Positions 62,409-64,000 of a DNA stretch of 64,000 nucleotides are shown one piece after another. The first letter of the stretch is position 1; the number at the start of each line of letters is the position of its first letter. The notes beneath the pieces are model-generated. The model saw nothing but the letters and a program-made list of their open reading frames with translations, did no database searches and was not told the origin of the DNA. The position numbers and the translations under genes are program-made. Source of the stretch: Legionella maioricensis (GTDB taxonomy: Bacteria; Pseudomonadota; Gammaproteobacteria; Legionellales; Legionellaceae); NCBI RefSeq assembly GCF_023618015.1, contig NZ_JAJKBJ010000005.1:1-64000 (forward strand), given 5' to 3'.

Positions 62409-63791
62409 ATGAAGCTCATTTGGTTTAATAAACTATTGATTGGTGCGTTCACGTTTTTGCTATTGACGTCCACCCAAGCAGCGAAACCCGTCTGGACTTT
62501 TGAGCCACTGACGTTAACCTCTCTATCCGTTCCAGTGGGTGGAACGGCCATTGTTCAATACAGAATAACAAATCAATCAAAAAGAAAACACACGTTAAAG
62601 ATGACTCCTATTCGTGGGATTGAGCAGATTTCCAATATTGCCCTGGTACCTTTTAATAATTGTGCCAGCGTATTTGTTTTGGGTTATCAGGAGTCTTGCG
62701 TTTTAACCTTGCAGATAAATGGAAGTGTGTTACAAGGAAATGTAATTGGGGGGCCTGAAGTTTGCCAACAGGGCTATCGAGCAGAATGTTATCAACCAAG
62801 TTCTATCAATAGTTTGAATATCCAGCTTACTGAGGGTGCGGTGGCTAATCTTGTTGCCAGTGTCAGTACTCTGGCGCTTCAGATAGATGGTATACCAAGG
62901 ATTATTACCATTACCAATAATGGTACAGTTACTGCAACCGGCGTGACTTATACTCCATCACCTGCCTTGCCTGCAGGAACTACCATCACTCCTGCCAGTT
63001 GCGGAACGATTGCACCAGCAGGTACCTGTGTATTAACCATTACTCCCGGTGCAACACCGAGCGCTACGCCTGGCGATCAAAATCCAACACCGATTACCTT
63101 GACTATCGCGGGAGCTAATACCAATACACTAATGCCTACCCTGAATATTTTGACCTATGGTAGTGTGTATCAATCGGGATATGTTTTTTCTTTAAACGAT
63201 GCTACACCTAATACTGGGAGTGTTGGGGGAAAAATAGCCGCGCTTGTTGACCAAGCCACTTTCTCAATTAATGGTGTGTATTGGAGTGCTGATAACACGA
63301 ACAACCCTGTTTTTGATGTCGTACCAGGAGTCTATGAAAACTCGGTTAACCCTCCTGATGCCTGTACGGGTAATAGTGATGGTGCTTGTAATACTAATGT
63401 CATCGTGAGTTATTATTCTCCACCAACAACTAATCCAGCAGTCAACTTATCCTTTTATGGAGCCGGGCTTTGCAGACAGCTGACTGATGGTGGATTTACT
63501 GATTGGTATTTACCCGCCATTTGTGAAATGGGATATGACAGAGCCAACCAGGGCACGGGTTGTGGCACGCGGGTTTCGCCAACGCTGCAGAACATGCAGT
63601 CCAATTTGGTTGAAAATGGTAATATTGGTGCTCTTTCAGGCCCTTATTGGAGTTCAACAGAAAGCACACACATTATTCCAACCAATGCCTGGGATCAGTT
63701 CTTCTCTGCCACCCCCAATGTGAATTTCCAAGATGAAGACAGTAAAGCGGGGCCTATTTCTATTCGTTGTGTTCGGGCTATTACCAATTAA
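62409..63791 (+). CDS. Secreted protein with Lcl-type (DUF1566) C-terminal domain
   Basis: 460 residues. TATAAGGACAT precedes the ATG, and a signal peptide is cut after 'TSTQA' (about 25). Residues 26-140 are the 'PVWTFEP...YRITNQSKRKHTL...GIEQ' domain also found at the start of the secreted protein at 16485-18353. A Thr/Ile-rich Ig-like segment (about 150-250: 'TITNNGTVTATGVTYTPSPALP') follows. The C-terminal ~200 residues match the DUF1566/Lcl C-terminal domain ('GGFTDWYLPAICEMGY', 'GPYWSSTEST', 'SIRCVRAI'). In Lcl of L. pneumophila this domain follows collagen repeats and helps adhesion. Adhesin or biofilm role is inferred. Confidence 0.78.
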   Translation: MKLIWFNKLLIGAFTFLLLTSTQAAKPVWTFEPLTLTSLSVPVGGTAIVQYRITNQSKRKHTLKMTPIRGIEQISNIALVPFNNCASVFVLGYQESCVLTLQINGSVLQGNVIGGPEVCQQGYRAECYQPSSINSLNIQLTEGAVANLVASVSTLALQIDGIPRIITITNNGTVTATGVTYTPSPALPAGTTITPASCGTIAPAGTCVLTITPGATPSATPGDQNPTPITLTIAGANTNTLMPTLNILTYGSVYQSGYVFSLNDATPNTGSVGGKIAALVDQATFSINGVYWSADNTNNPVFDVVPGVYENSVNPPDACTGNSDGACNTNVIVSYYSPPTTNPAVNLSFYGAGLCRQLTDGGFTDWYLPAICEMGYDRANQGTGCGTRVSPTLQNMQSNLVENGNIGALSGPYWSSTESTHIIPTNAWDQFFSATPNVNFQDEDSKAGPISIRCVRAITN

Positions 63792-63892
63792 TTTACTTCT
63801 TTATAATAGAGGCGATGTTGATCAATACTTATAAGAAGGTGTTCCTTGGGAGCACCTCTTTATATTAGACCCTAAGAGGGTTCTCAAGAGTT

Positions 63893-63977
63893 TCGTCATC
63901 TCGAACGTAGTGAGGGATCTGCCAAAGGTGGACAACGTGCTTATATCAGTAGATCTCTCACTACGTTCGAGATGACG
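63893..63977. repeat. CGTCATCC-type interspersed element
   Basis: An 85-base unit with long inverted ends (cgtcatctcgaacgtagtgagggatct ... agatctctcactacgttcgagatgacg), the cleanest single copy in the window. It follows the last gene by about 100 bases. Confidence 0.85.
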
Positions 63978-64000
63978 TTCTTCGAAAAATTAGTTAATTA

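Overview
The window looks like a chromosomal segment of a Legionella species, probably not L. pneumophila. It is AT-rich and carries many leaderless proteins built like Dot/Icm effectors (ankyrin repeats, ADP-ribosyltransferase, Fic-like, calpain-like and phosphatase-like enzymes). It also has c-di-GMP enzymes, polyhydroxybutyrate genes, chitinases and short interspersed palindromic repeats of the 'CGTCATCCCGAAC...' type. No plasmid, phage or CRISPR locus is visible. Everything here is read from the sequence and from memory of protein families; no database was searched.

Layout. 1-14 kb: an EEP-fold phosphatase-like protein with a C-terminal membrane hairpin, a small membrane protein, a protein with a degenerate Fic motif, an MHS-type transporter, a 1.1-kilo-residue ankyrin protein with a ten-base homopolymer near its start, a GAF/GGDEF-like/EAL protein, a DMT exporter and a secreted protein. 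14-20 kb: a decay zone with repeat elements, a GNAT acetyltransferase, a frameshifted gene, the tail of a Tn3-type transposase, a secreted seven-repeat protein and an IS1634-type transposase remnant. 20-28 kb: an SGNH hydrolase, an ADP-ribosyltransferase-like gene followed by a poly(ADP-ribose) glycohydrolase-type macrodomain gene, small periplasmic proteins, a hipB-hipS-hipT toxin-antitoxin operon with three evenly spaced operator-like sites, a CBS protein and a DUF6790-like membrane protein. 28-38 kb: a FIST sensor / histidine kinase / REC-PAS-GGDEF-EAL signalling operon, a phosphoribosyltransferase, a VIT-type transporter and a quinol nitric oxide reductase. 38-46 kb: PHA synthase with a phasin-like gene, a CvfB-type protein, and a tight operon of a YbdK-like ligase, a cyclic-nucleotide-binding protein and a class II glutamine amidotransferase. 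46-53 kb: tandem repeat elements next to a truncated serine protease, a second ADP-ribosyltransferase-like gene, LigD and Ku for end joining, a glycine/threonine-rich secreted protein and a hemerythrin. 53-64 kb: a calpain-like protease with three internal repeats, an amplified palindromic repeat array, tRNA-Lys, an MFS transporter overlapping a LuxR-type regulator, two GH18 chitinases and a secreted protein that shares its N-terminal domain with the seven-repeat protein.

The strongest candidate for an undescribed system is the pair at 22.2-24.5 kb. An R-S-E-type ADP-ribosyltransferase-like protein sits directly upstream of a macrodomain enzyme with the full QEE glycohydrolase signature, and a diverged transferase paralogue lies at 46.7-47.8 kb. 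Together they suggest writing and erasing of ADP-ribose on host or self targets. Other items worth testing are the phase-variation-like homopolymer in the ankyrin gene, the calpain-like and Fic-like effector candidates, the second copy of a transporter gene's 3' end behind the ankyrin gene, and repeat elements whose termini have been tandemly multiplied.
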